Assembly: GCA_050084985.1 (NCBI GenBank)
Contig: JBITNC010000001.1
Coordinates: 162,068,001-162,132,000 of the forward strand
Source: Nageia nagi
Taxonomy: Eukaryota > Pinophyta
Reading direction: 5' to 3'
DNA: 64,000 nucleotides
Shown: positions 48,429-58,572 of the stretch, piece after piece
Layout of the letters: the number at the start of each line of letters is the position of its first letter
How positions within the stretch are numbered: the first letter of the stretch is position 1
Program-made: the position numbers and the translations under genes
The notes under the pieces: model-generated
The model's database searches: none
What the model saw: the letters and a program-made list of their open reading frames with translations, nothing else
Told to the model about the DNA's origin: nothing

Positions 48429-49880
48429 ATGTTTGTACTTGCAATGGTGAAATCTCAAGATGATGTAGAAATCATAAAGGCACTTGAGGATTGTGAACCA
48501 CAATACAAAGAAGAAGTAATAGAGGTAATTTCTGAATTTGAAGATTTATTTCAAGTACCTAAAGAACTTCCACCGAAAAGAGATATACAACATGAGATTC
48601 AATTACATCCTGATGTTGCACTTCCTAATATTGGCTTATATAGACATTTTGTTTTGGAAACTGAAGAAACTAAGAAACAAGTCAAGGAATTGTTAGATCA
48701 AGGAGTCATTATACCTAGCACATCATCATGTGGATCTCCTATTGTTATAATTCCAAAGAAAGATGGAACTTGGCATATGTGTGTTGATTACAGGGCACTA
48801 AATAAGATCACGGTTAAAAATTGATATCATTTTCCATGTATTAATGATTTAATGGATCAATTACAAAAAGCTAGGCTTTTTAGAAAATTAGATCTAATAA
48901 GTGGTTATCATCAAGTATGAGTTAAAGAAGAGGATGTGTGGAAAACTACTTTTAAAACTAGGGAAGGATTGTTTGAATGGTTGGTTTTACCATTTGGATT
49001 ATGCAATGCTCTTGCTACTTTCATGCATGTAATGAATGAGGTTTTAAGGTCTTTCATTGATGATTTTGTTATTGTGTATCTTGATGATATTCTCATTTAT
49101 AGTGATAATTAGAAATATCATGTGGTACATATTCGTAAAGTGTTTGAAGTTTTAAGGGAAGCAAAACTCTATTTGAAGATGTCTAAGTGTGAGTTTGTAA
49201 GGAAGAGTTTAACCTATCTTGGCCACATTGTAGGTGAAGGTCAATTGAGGATAGATCCTGCAAAATTGAGGCTATGTTGAAATGGCCTACTCCCACTAAT
49301 GTGATAGAGACTAGAAGTTTTCTTGGGGCAGTATAGTATTTACGCAAGTTTATTACTAACTTTTCTTACATGGCTTCTCCACTTCATGCAATTATAGGAA
49401 AGAGTGATGGATTTTAGTGGGGAGGGAAAGAACAACATGCTTTTGAATTGCTTAAAAAGAAAATCAGTAATGCTCCATTACTTGCTTTGCCTAATCTTCA
49501 AAAAACTTTTGAAATTGAAATTGATGCAAGTGACTCTGCTATAGGTGCAGTTTTATTGTAGAAAAAACATCCAATTTGCTATCACTCGAAAATGTTTACC
49601 AGTGTGGTAAGAAACTATCCCACATATGATAAAGAGTTGTATGCATTAGTTCAAAGTGTTAAGAAATGGAAGCACTATTTGGTAGGTAAAGAGACAATAA
49701 TTCATACAAACCATCAACCCTTGCAATATCTTTAGTCACAATCTAAGTTGCAACAATCTAGGCACTTTCATTGGATGGGATTTTTGCAACAATTTCATTT
49801 GATGATTAAGTACAAGAAGGGTACTCAAAATAGAATTGCTGATATGTTGTCTAGGCCTTCAATAGTTGCTAGTGTTTGTG
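48429..49880 (+). pseudogene. Reverse transcriptase and RNase H of the inner element
   Basis: The fingers read GSPIVIIPKKDGTWHMCVDY and ALNKITVKN before a stop at 48822. The palm continues LDLISGYHQV, a stop, then [20 protein letters not shown] and the catalytic [10 protein letters not shown] at 49077-49106. Near 49262, one base is missing in an A-run within DPAKIEAML, which shifts the frame. RNase H follows with IEIDASDSAIGAVL (about 49512), YPTYDKELYALVQSVKKW and RIADMLSRP (about 49830-49860). Internal stops fit CAA, CGA, CAG or TGG codons changed by single transitions. Confidence 0.85.
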
Positions 49881-49928
49881 ATTTTGCAAAATAGTTCTTT
49901 AATGCATGATGGGTATAAATAACAATAT

Positions 49929-50867
49929 GTGGTTGATCCTGATTTCCAAAATGTCTATCATATATTGAGTCTTGGTAATGAGTTTGGAAATTACAACTTT
50001 CATTTGCATGATGGATTACTTTTTCATTTGGGCAAACTTTGTATTCCTAATGGTGAGAGGAATGATTTGATTAGGGAAGCTCATACTTCTTGTATTTTAG
50101 GGCACTTTGGTGTTGGAAAAACTCTTGCTAATCTACAAAGGTATTGTTACTGGACTAAAATGCAAGAAAATGTATCCAAATATATTAGAGGTTGTATGTT
50201 ATGCAGTATAAGCAAACCCAATAATAGGAAATTTGGTCTTTATATGCCATTGTTCATTTCTACACAACCATGGGAGAGTATTTCTATGGATTTTGTTGGA
50301 GGTTTACCTATGTCTAAAAGAGGTCATGATTATTTATATGTGGTTGTGGATAGATTCAGTAAGATGTGTATTCTAATTCCATGTAAAAAGACTATGACAG
50401 GTCAAGAGGTAGCTAATCTTTTCTTTAATTATGTGTGGGTACATTTTGGTCTTCCTACTTCTATCATTTCTGATAGGGATTCCAAGTTTCTTGGAAAATT
50501 TTGGACTTCTTTGTGGGAAAGGATGGACACTAAGCTAAAGAGGAGTACAACATTTCATCCACAGACAGATGGTCAAATAGAGGTGGTAAATAGGATGGTG
50601 GTACACCTATTACGGGGTTATTATGGTAAGCATCCTAAGACTTGGGATGAGCATTTGAACTATATACAACATGCATATAATCATGCTTTACATTCTTCTA
50701 CTAACAAAACACCTTTTGAGACTTGTTTTGGTTATTTGCCAAAATCACCTTTTGATATGGCTTTTGCTTCAACAAGTGATGGAGATATAGTTCTTCATAA
50801 TGAGGAGGAGCGGGCAAAGAATTTTATTGGGAGGATCATATTGATTCATCAAAAGGTAAAAGAATAG
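49929..50867 (+). CDS. Integrase domain of the inner element
   Basis: This is the longest open frame of the window, 312 codons. The zinc-binding HHCC domain is complete: HTSCILGHFG, then RGCMLCS. The catalytic core has all three acids: SMDFVGG (about 50287), SDRDSKFLG (about 50470) and GQIEVVNRM (about 50575), with HPQTDGQ before the last. The frame then runs through WDEHLNYIQHAYNHALHSST and PFETCFGYLPKSPFD and stops at a TAG that replaces the usual Gln or Trp codon. The domain is intact, but it is only part of a polyprotein whose upstream frames are broken, so it is not expected to be made from this copy. Confidence 0.85.
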   Translation: MVDPDFQNVYHILSLGNEFGNYNFHLHDGLLFHLGKLCIPNGERNDLIREAHTSCILGHFGVGKTLANLQRYCYWTKMQENVSKYIRGCMLCSISKPNNRKFGLYMPLFISTQPWESISMDFVGGLPMSKRGHDYLYVVVDRFSKMCILIPCKKTMTGQEVANLFFNYVWVHFGLPTSIISDRDSKFLGKFWTSLWERMDTKLKRSTTFHPQTDGQIEVVNRMVVHLLRGYYGKHPKTWDEHLNYIQHAYNHALHSSTNKTPFETCFGYLPKSPFDMAFASTSDGDIVLHNEEERAKNFIGRIILIHQKVKE

Positions 50868-51360
50868 TTGGAGAAGAGTCAGGCCAAGTATAAAGAGAGC
50901 CATGATCATCATCGGGTGGATCATAAATTTTAGGTTGGGGATCAGGTATGGCTTCATCTCAGTAAGGAGAGATAACATGACGAGGGAAAGAAGTTGAAAC
51001 CAATAAGGTATGGTCCATTTACCATTATTGGTCAAGTTGGAGACAATGCTTTTTGGTTGGACTTACCACCCTATATGTAAATGTATTCCATTATTAATAT
51101 TGAGAACTTGAAGTTGTATGAACCAGCCTTATTTGCAAAAGATACAGATGTTATGTTACCATCAGTTGAGGATTTAGCCCTTGAGCATATGAATGTGTTG
51201 GTTGAGGATGTAGTATTGGAAAAGAATTAATGATCATCTCATAGTGGCATACATGAGGTGTGGCATATTAGAGTGAAGGGCCAACATCCACATAAGGCCA
51301 AGTGGTATGCAATTGATCAGGTGAGGGAGCTCTACCCTTACCTCATTTCATCATCCTAAA
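50868..51360 (+). pseudogene. Integrase C-terminus with chromodomain-like tail
   Basis: In the same frame as the integrase, with stops, it reads QAKYKESHDHHRVDHKF, VGDQVWLHLSKER, then KLKPIRYGPFTIIGQVGDNA and NIENLKLYEPAL, the usual C-terminal integrase block. About 90 codons further, after two stops, it gives HEVWHIRVKGQHPHKAKWYA and VRELYPYL. This resembles the W/KG and final LYPHL positions of the chromodomain of plant chromoviruses, which targets integration to methylated histones. The match is partial, so I call it chromodomain-like only. Confidence 0.55.
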
Positions 51361-51384
51361 TGCTTTTGGAGATAAAAGCTCTCT

Positions 51385-51399
51385 CTCAGTGGGGAGGAA
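51385..51399 (+). promoter_or_regulatory. Polypurine tract of the inner element
   Basis: CTCAGTGGGGAGGAA directly before the 3' LTR. Confidence 0.75.
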
Positions 51400-52597
51400 T
51401 GATACAAAATTTGGATCCCTTCAACATTTAATAATCTCCATTTTAGTGTGTTCATTATGATCATCTTGTCTTCAGCTTTTTGATGCTTCTTTTAGATCAT
51501 GAATTCAAGTCCGTATGTGGAAGATATGGTATTAATTCCATTTTGTGTATTTTTAAGAAAAAAAAAATTAAAAGGATTAAAAAATATATGGTGGGACCCA
51601 CCTGCCACCGTGGAGTCAAAATAGCCTACATGGAAGGTCAAGTGTCACATGGAAGTGATGAGGTGAGGGAGAGAGGACATCCACATTGGAGTTTGATTGC
51701 ATTATTTGATCGCAGGAAAGCCCACGTGAATGCCTGCATGGAATATTACGTGGAGGAGGTGGATGATAAAGCCCACATTGGAGCTGTTACCACCAACCAA
51801 ATTGCATGGAGCTTGCTAACCTAGCTACCCATGCCAACCAAGCCATTTGACCACCTAAACAAATCACCATGTCACCGCTTGATTGCCAGCTAAGCTGCTA
51901 GTCAACAGGAGGTTGACTTCTACCCAGCAAGCACCATGTGTCGCCACCATAGTGCACCTACCTAATTTTAAGTTTTTTAATGTATGTTGGTATTTTCAAA
52001 GGTTTTTGGTGATTTTTGATTCACCTAAGGTCCTATTATTAGGCTGAGTAATTCTGTCAGCCTGAAACAGTCTAGAGAGCATATTATTTTGATTTTAAAG
52101 CTCATTTTTGGGAGATTTTTACAACCATTTGAGCCCAAATTTGATAGGAAGATCAAGAAGGTTAATGGGTATCTGAAAATAGGTTTTGTTTCAAATTTCT
52201 TAGTTGTAATTCTCTCCAATTTTAGCCCCAAAATTGTATAAAAGGGGAGCAAATTGGACATGAAAAAAAGAAGGATTTTAGGAAGGTTGTTCTCAGTTCT
52301 TGTTGTGATTTTTAGAGCTGTGAGCGTGTTGTGAATGTGAGAGGAGGTTTTGAAGGACTATGGAGGCCTTGTAAAGTGATTCCACCATTGATAGTGGAGA
52401 GCTTTTGAGCTGAATGTAGCCCACACTGGGTGAACCAAGATAAATTTTGCTTGTCTCTTTAATGGTGAATGCTTTTCTCTTCTCTATGTTTACAAATTTA
52501 TTCCTAATTTTCCTTTACAAGCACTTAATTATTTTAAGTGTGAATTGATCCTAAGAAAAGATTAAATTGAAATTTCATTCTTATTATTTTTGGATTA
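51400..52597 (+). repeat. 3' LTR of the inner element
   Basis: 1198 bp. It differs from the 5' LTR mostly by C/T and G/A changes. The terminal CA has become TA. Confidence 0.9.
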
Positions 52598-53023
52598 GAT
52601 TCTCTACTCTATAGGCTTATCTAAACATCCCTCCTATCTAGCTTTCATAAGGAAAAGGCTATGAAGATGGCTTCTATGATAAGTAACTTTCTAGCGACAC
52701 TTGTTGGTGCACTACAATTTATAGATGATTGACATAGCTTCCTACCTAGTTTTCATTTATAGCTTGGATAGTTTCCAATATACCTTTCAGTACATGGAGT
52801 CCAATTCCATGTAGGGTTCTATTTAAGGCTTGGGTATTGGTGCAGAGTTTTTTTGCACCTCACTTCACACATAACTTTATGGGCAAGTGTGCTTAGCCAA
52901 AAATGATAGATCCTCCTAGATATTTTAAAACCCTCATTACAAGGTTTCTAGCTTAGACCTCTAAGAATTTTTTTTAAAAATTTTCTATAGCAAAATGGCC
53001 TTATAAAGAGCTCTTATACCAGA
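52598..53023 (-). other. Leader of the outer element, upstream of the nested insertion
   Basis: This is the 5' untranslated part of the outer element between its primer site and the insertion point. No gene is seen. Confidence 0.7.
53008..53021 (-). promoter_or_regulatory. Primer binding site of the outer element
   Basis: The minus strand reads TGGTATAAGAGCTC, one mismatch to the initiator-Met tRNA site TGGTATCAGAGC. Confidence 0.8.
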
Positions 53024-53433
53024 TGTTATAATGCTACAAATATGAAAAGGGAAATATTATATAAATAAAATGAATATTGATTTGAAATAGGAAAATGATA
53101 ATTTTTTTAGAAATAATAGAGCATGCACTAGTAAATAGAACATGAAATAGCATCAATAAGTAGATAAGGATAGGATTTTATCGAATAGTAATAGAATCAT
53201 AGGTCGCTTTGAGGGGGCTACCTCTTTACAACTCCAAAGGTGAAAAAAATAATATTTAAGATGCCTTTCTCTACACACTTCTATCTATTTATATTAAACT
53301 AACCCTAACCCTAATACTAATGCAAAATAGAGCCCCACCCTTACAATTATAATATTATGGTTTATAATATAGGTTGACAATTTAATAAAATACTAATACT
53401 AATACTAAAATGTTAGGATGTGGGATACTAACA
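53024..53433 (-). repeat. Upstream LTR of the outer element
   Basis: 410 bp, homologous to 40377-40770, TGTTATAATG to GGATACTAACA. Confidence 0.9.
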
Positions 53434-53808
53434 TGGATAATAAATTAACCTATTATAAGCTTTACATCTCAAATCTAACGAAGGGAATATTTTGATCACA
53501 TCATATGAATATTCATTCATCCTCATCCATATTTTTAGTAAGTTTTTATGGAGTAATAATGTTTTGTTGCATTACAATTCCTTATTTCTAGTGTACATGT
53601 TGGTGAACATGTTATTTTAATCAATTTTATTCTCATGGATAAGATTTTACATAGTTCTATGATGGATATTACACCATCGATGTAATTATTTTCTTGAAAT
53701 GAAAGCATTGATACCATTGATATAGATCTTGCATAAGAGATTTGAGCTATCCTACAAGCCATGATGCTTAAATTTAGTAATATGATCGGTAATGATATTT
53801 CTATATGA
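53434..53808. other. AT-rich stretch, no gene seen
   Basis: Flank of the outer element. It possibly contains the leader of the Tat-like relic that follows. Confidence 0.4.
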
Positions 53809-54860
53809 ATGTCAGAAGCTTCTACAAGTACCAACCAAAATCTCCCTAACACTACCCTAGCTGAGAGAGTGTCCAAAATTGAGAACCAACATAAAGCCTA
53901 CAAGAAGTAGGAAGACTACGATGGTATCTTCACAACATCATTATTGGAGGAAATCCTCAACTTTCCCCTACCACCCAATCTCAAGTCCCTTAAGTTTAAG
54001 ATGTTAAATGGTGACCAAGACTTGAAATAACATCTTGTAAGTTTTTTAAAAGGAGTGCTTGTTGAAATTGGTATTTGAAGAGAAGTTGATGGTCAAATTT
54101 TTCCTAATGCTTTTAAAGGGAGATGTCAACTAATGGTTCTAAAATTTACCATCTAATTCGATTAATTCCTTCAAGTCACTAGTCAAGGTATTCATTGATT
54201 GGTATAAGCATAATATTAAGAAGTAATTCATAGTCAGAAAATTATGTGCTCTTCTTCAAAGGCCCAATGAAACACTAAAAAATATATATTTTAAGATTCA
54301 AAAAGGTATGGTAGTCAATAAGAAGTAAATTAGATTAAGCTAATATTTATGGTATTTTTACTAAATCCATTCTTCTAATTATCAAGAAATATCCACTTGA
54401 TTACATTGAAATGGGATTTGGCATAATGAAAAAAAGAGTATTAGAAAAGGAAAGAGTTTTTCTTGAGGTTGGGACATTGAAGTACACATCCAACACATAT
54501 AATAATGATGGTTGTCAGATTTATGCTAAGAAGGAGGAGAAAAATGTAAATATAGATGATGGACCTACTTTAACTAGATATGGAATACAAAAGGATTATA
54601 TATACACCTTTCCTATTCCTCCAAGCTATAACTTATTAGATCTTGTCAAAAAGAGGTTATTAAAATTGTTGGATAGGACAACTCATGATGATAGTGTGAA
54701 ATTTGGTAATCAAGAAGTTTATTAATCTTGTTATCAAATAAGATGGTATTCTACTAACTAATGTAAGCCTTTAGAGGTTGTTATTCTAGATTTGATTATG
54801 CAAGGAAAATATGAAATAAAGGATACAAAATGTATTCCTCAACACTAATTATCCAATGTC
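53809..54860 (+). pseudogene. gag of a Tat/Ogre-like Ty3/gypsy relic
   Basis: The likely start is the ATG at 53809. The frame reads LNFPLPPNLKSLKFKMLNGD, then REVDGQIFPNAFKGR, then, in other frames, SINSFKSLVK, FIDWYKHNI and LCALLQRPNETLKNYIFRF. This is the gag order of Tat/Ogre-type plant elements (FKMPKFxxYDGxxDPxxHL, FPxSLKGxAxxWF, SINSFxxL). A later frame, 54411-54725, gives PSYNLLDLVKKRLLKLLD, followed near 54730-54830 by CYQIRWYSTNQCKPLE and ILDLIMQGKYEI, the CxYH-x-xHxTxxC-like motif that precedes the protease in this group. Heavily broken. Confidence 0.7.
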
Positions 54861-56050
54861 ATATTAGTAGATGAAGAAAGTTATGATGCAATTTATATGG
54901 GATGTCCAAGATCCATCCCAAATCTTTTCACCATTGAATAAGTAAGTCTCCCACTTGATCCTAAGGATTATAGTATGATAGAATAGTTAAAAACTAGTCC
55001 TACCAAGATTAGTTTGTATGACCTCATTAGTACTTCATATCAACATAGAGAGATCTTATATGAATTGTTAAAAAAAGATAAAGTTCCTATAAATATTTAT
55101 GCTACTATATTTTTGAAAAACTTTAGTCCCTTAAAAATGTAATGTAATTACTTTTGCTAATATTAATAAGCTCTTTTAAAAAGTTATTGATGAATGCCTA
55201 ACTCTCTTTATAATACCTATGATAGATGGTTAGGAAATCAAAAGGTCAATGGTAGATCCTAAATTAGGTGTGGATATTTGTCCCAAAATTTCTTGTAAGA
55301 TTTACAAAATAATGATGTCAAGATCCACCCATGAATGAACTCATTTTTCATATTAGAGGTTTTGATAATGTATTCAAAATAACCCTTGGTTTAATATCTT
55401 TTGATGTTCAATTAGGCCCTTGAACTATTGAAACTCTTTCCATGTCATGAGTGAGAAACTATGTTACAATTTTCTACTTAGAAGACCTTTGATCCATGAT
55501 ATTAATGCAATCCCATCCATAATGCATAGTTGTATCATGTTTGAGCATGAAGGAGAAATAGTCATAATACTTGCAAATCCTGAATCTTATGCCATGTGTA
55601 ACCTAGAAAATTTAGATATTGATGGATTAGATATGCATCATATTAATTTTTTTTTATGTCACTTCAAAATTAAGAAGCTCAATATTTATTAAAAAAATTA
55701 GATACAAAATCTCAAATTACAAGCATGGGCATGGGAATATACAAATTTTAAAACTTGGATCCCTTGGCTTCTATTAAAGATCTTATATGAATAATAATAA
55801 TGCAATGTGATCAATTACCATACTATGTTTAGGGGTATATACACCATGAAAATGAAGGAAAACCAAACCCATCTTGTTCTACCATATACCTGTCACTTAC
55901 TTCTGATCCTAAAAAAATCAAGATGAAGAAAGATAATTTGAGTAAAGTTTATGATTCTTTTCAATCTTCTTTTTCAAAAAATTATATGACATAAATTATA
56001 ATGATAAGGGAGGAGGTTTAGGCAAGACAAAATAAGGAATATCTTATTTT
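54861..56050 (+). pseudogene. Protease and G-patch region of the Tat/Ogre-like relic
   Basis: TKISLYDLISTSYQHREILY at about 54995 is the linker motif found before the Tat-group protease. The middle of the protease is unreadable, but its end is clear at 55447-55692: NFLLRRPLIHDINAIPS, then CIMFEHEGEIVIILANPES. At about 56005-56050 the sequence reads DKGGGLGKTK, a stop, then GISYF, matching the G-patch (GxGLGKxxQGI) that some Tat/Ogre elements carry after the protease. G-patch domains bind RNA or activate helicases; here the role is inferred from family knowledge. Confidence 0.65.
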
Positions 56051-56750
56051 CTTGAAAATTCAAGTGCTCATAAAGATAAAAAAGGGTTGGGTTGTGATCA
56101 GAATACTAAGCAAAAATTTGGACCTATAAAGTTTATTCCAGAGTGTAATTTGATAGAACTTTATGATGATATTGATGAGGATTTATGGATCAATTTTACT
56201 ATCCCTCATGAATTTAATTACTTTTCTACTAATGATGATTTTATGGAATACATGGGCATATTTTGAGCTACCTAAATCAAATGTTAAAATACAACCTCAT
56301 TGTTTCCTTAGTCAACATGGTTAGTTTGGAAAAGAGGTAAATTTCAATGAAGCTTTGCAATTGTAGCAAGTTGATGATGAAGAAGTTGAAGCACATAATG
56401 TTCCTAGGTTATAAGACTTTCCTTACTTAATACAAAATAAAGATGAGTCCACATTCCTTATTGAAGAGTTGCTTCATATCAATATTGGCACAAATGAGCA
56501 AGAGAATATGGTAAATATTAGAATTGGTCTCAATGCACATCAACAAATAAGGTACAAAGATAAATTCCTAGAATGTAGTAAGATAATTGCATGGTATTAT
56601 TATGATATGTCTAGTTTAGATCCATATTTTTTCATGCATAGTTTACCACTTGAAAAAAAGAGAAAAAACTATTATGCAAAAGACAAGAAAGATAACAAAT
56701 ATATTTCCTATATGTTGTTGAAAAATATGCTAAATAAGTTGAGATAATGT
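56051..56750 (+). pseudogene. RT N-terminal leader of the Tat/Ogre-like relic
   Basis: After the G-patch the frame gives GPIKFIPECNLIELYDDIDE and IPHEFNYFSTNDDFME. The open part 56469-56747 then reads INIGTNEQENMVNIRIGLNA, followed by IIAWYYYDMSSLDPYFFMHS. The latter corresponds to the conserved block just before the RT core (FAWSYxDMPGLDPxxxxHxL). Homology ends near 56745, before any catalytic RT motif, so the element is truncated there. No RNase H, integrase or LTR was found to its right. Confidence 0.65.
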
Positions 56751-57169
56751 TGTTGGTCTTGTAGTTGGTTGAATGATTTGTGGATTGGATTTTGATTTCA
56801 CTAGCACTCATATGTTTCACTCCTTTCATCTTACACATAAATTTTACTCCATCCTTTATTGCTTTCTAGCAACTATTTTCAAATACATATATATGATATT
56901 AGCTGCATTTTTCTGCAAGTAGTCTTAAATTGTGATAATGTCTAATTTTAATTCTAGCTTTATAAGTTGATTTGGATGATTCAATGAAATGGAATAATGA
57001 ATTTCAATGGCCTTGAGAAATGTAGAGAGTGCCAAGTATCCATGAGATTTTTGTTATGATGACATATATGATATCAATTATTTATTTCATATAAAATCAA
57101 TTTTTTGGGTGCATGTATATATAAGAGATTGTTTAATTATATAAATTTTTTTATATGTGGCATGTGACA
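56751..57169. other. AT-rich stretch, no gene seen
   Basis: Spacer between the truncated Tat-like relic and the copia LTR. Nothing supported. Confidence 0.4.
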
Positions 57170-57938
57170 TGAAAGGATATGAATCCTTCAACACCCAAGA
57201 CCAAGTTTGAATAAATCCTCCTAATATTCATATCAAGATAACATAATCACACACACAAAGAGAGCAACAATGATGTATAGTGGTTCCTCTTAACTAGATA
57301 GTACTCCACTCTAATATATATCTCATTACTTCTCAATAGCATGCTTTTACAATGAAACAATAACATTCTCTCCTTATATTCTTCTATATACTAAGAGCAT
57401 TATAATACTTTCAATAAGATTGAAAAATAGTTGAGGATAGCCCTGAATTTATAGGTAAAAATCCCATGTTAGCTCATCCTTTTAACTAAGGGTGTAAGGA
57501 ATCAATCCTAGATGACTAATCCCTAATTACCTAAGATATTCTTATTATCAAAGAGCACTCTCTTACAACAACTCTTTCTCACTTATCTTACAACCTAAAT
57601 AAGAGCATAACTTTGCTACAAACTTGAGGAAGTAATCTCACAAAGAGGGCCTTTGATTTATAGGTCAAAATCCTCCCTTGGATCACCCTTTTAACCATTG
57701 TACAATGTCATGACATGCATCACCCTTTTACCCAAGGGGCATGCTCATGATATGGAATGTACGACAAGTTACAATATCATATTCACAAATACATAAAAGG
57801 TATCTAGGGATACTTATAAGTATTAAAGTGAATTTACATTATCATATTCACTAAATACTTAATGTATCTAAGAGTACCCTTAAGTATTAAGTGAATTACA
57901 TTAAGAGACCTTACAATAATGCATTATACATTTCAACA
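57170..57938 (-). repeat. Probable downstream LTR of a Ty1/copia element
   Basis: The right edge is well placed: on the minus strand TGTTGAAATG starts straight after a polypurine tract. The left edge at TGAAAGG (57170) or TGAATCC (57180) is a guess, because no second LTR copy is in the window. It contains a ~62-bp imperfect tandem duplication at about 57775-57905. Confidence 0.5.
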
Positions 57939-57950
57939 CTCCCCCTTAAT
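57939..57950 (-). promoter_or_regulatory. Polypurine tract of the copia element
   Basis: The minus strand reads ATTAAGGGGGAG next to the LTR. Confidence 0.65.
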
Positions 57951-58572
57951 TCAATACTAGGGTACATCAAATAATTAGAGAATAAAAAGAGAAGAAAGAG
58001 AGAGTTTTCCTCCATAAAGATACAAAAAGAGATGAGAACATTTACATATTTGAGAAATAAGTAAGATATTAGATTAAGACTCATTACTTTACCATTGAAA
58101 TAATGGTTTATAATACATTAATTAGCCATAATTGGTTTCATTGTAAAAATTATTCATTTAAAAATAAGTTGACATGATGAGCCTCCATGAGCCTACCCAT
58201 TCGAAGTAGGTAACCTGCACTCTCAAAAAGAAACCTACAAGCTATAAGTAGCTCATTAACAACATCAGTTAGATGCATCATATAAACATTCATACCAATA
58301 TAAGATAAATGAATCAATTAATACCATTCATAAACATATCAATGGTGAATGATAAGTCATTATAAATATGTTAAGCAAATACTCATAGTCACCTATTATA
58401 TAAAAAAATATGTGTTGATCAATATCAAATAATAGAACATTAGCACATATGAGTTCCTCACATACAGATAACTAAACAATATCAAAAACCACATACTATT
58501 TACTCACATATGGATAATTGAAATAGGGCTATCAAAAACCATTATATGCTCAAAAAATGTACAACTAGTTCC
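57951..58572. other. 3' non-coding part of the copia element
   Basis: AT-rich interval between the end of pol and the polypurine tract. No gene is seen. Confidence 0.5.

Larger units (their letters stand above)
45571..52597 (+). mobile_element. Inner Ty3/gypsy element nested in the outer one
   Basis: LTRs of 1199 bp (45571-46769) and 1198 bp (51400-52597) flank gag and pol on the plus strand. The LTR ends form an inverted repeat, TGATCCAAAA...TTTTGGATCA, in the left copy. The target duplication is GATTA (45566-45570) against GATTC (52598-52602). A tRNA-iMet primer site and a polypurine tract sit at the expected places. The insertion lies in the leader of the outer element in the opposite orientation. 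The element carries stops and one clear frameshift in pol, so it is non-functional. Closely related integrase sequence occurs at 38660-39935. Confidence 0.95.
40377..53433 (-). mobile_element. Outer Ty3/gypsy element, minus strand, split by a nested element
   Basis: LTRs at 40377-40770 and 53024-53433 are homologous, both start TGTTAT and end CTAACA on the plus strand. Directly left of the right LTR, the minus strand reads TGGTATAAGAGCTC, a one-mismatch initiator-Met tRNA primer site. Right of the left LTR the minus strand reads AAGAGGGGTGGCA, a polypurine tract. Gag, protease, RT, RNase H and integrase follow in order on the minus strand. Subtracting the insertion at 45571-52597 leaves about 6.0 kb. 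Flanking 5-mers (taggt and tggat) agree at three of five bases. Short LTRs and total length fit Reina-like elements, but the lineage is not proven. Confidence 0.9.

Noticed and set aside
49929-50867. Active integrase gene of the host
   Set aside because: The open frame is the integrase part of a retrotransposon polyprotein between two LTRs, with broken gag and RT upstream.
50769-51035. Minus-strand open frame of 88 codons
   Set aside because: It is the reverse shadow of the integrase C-terminal region of the inner element.
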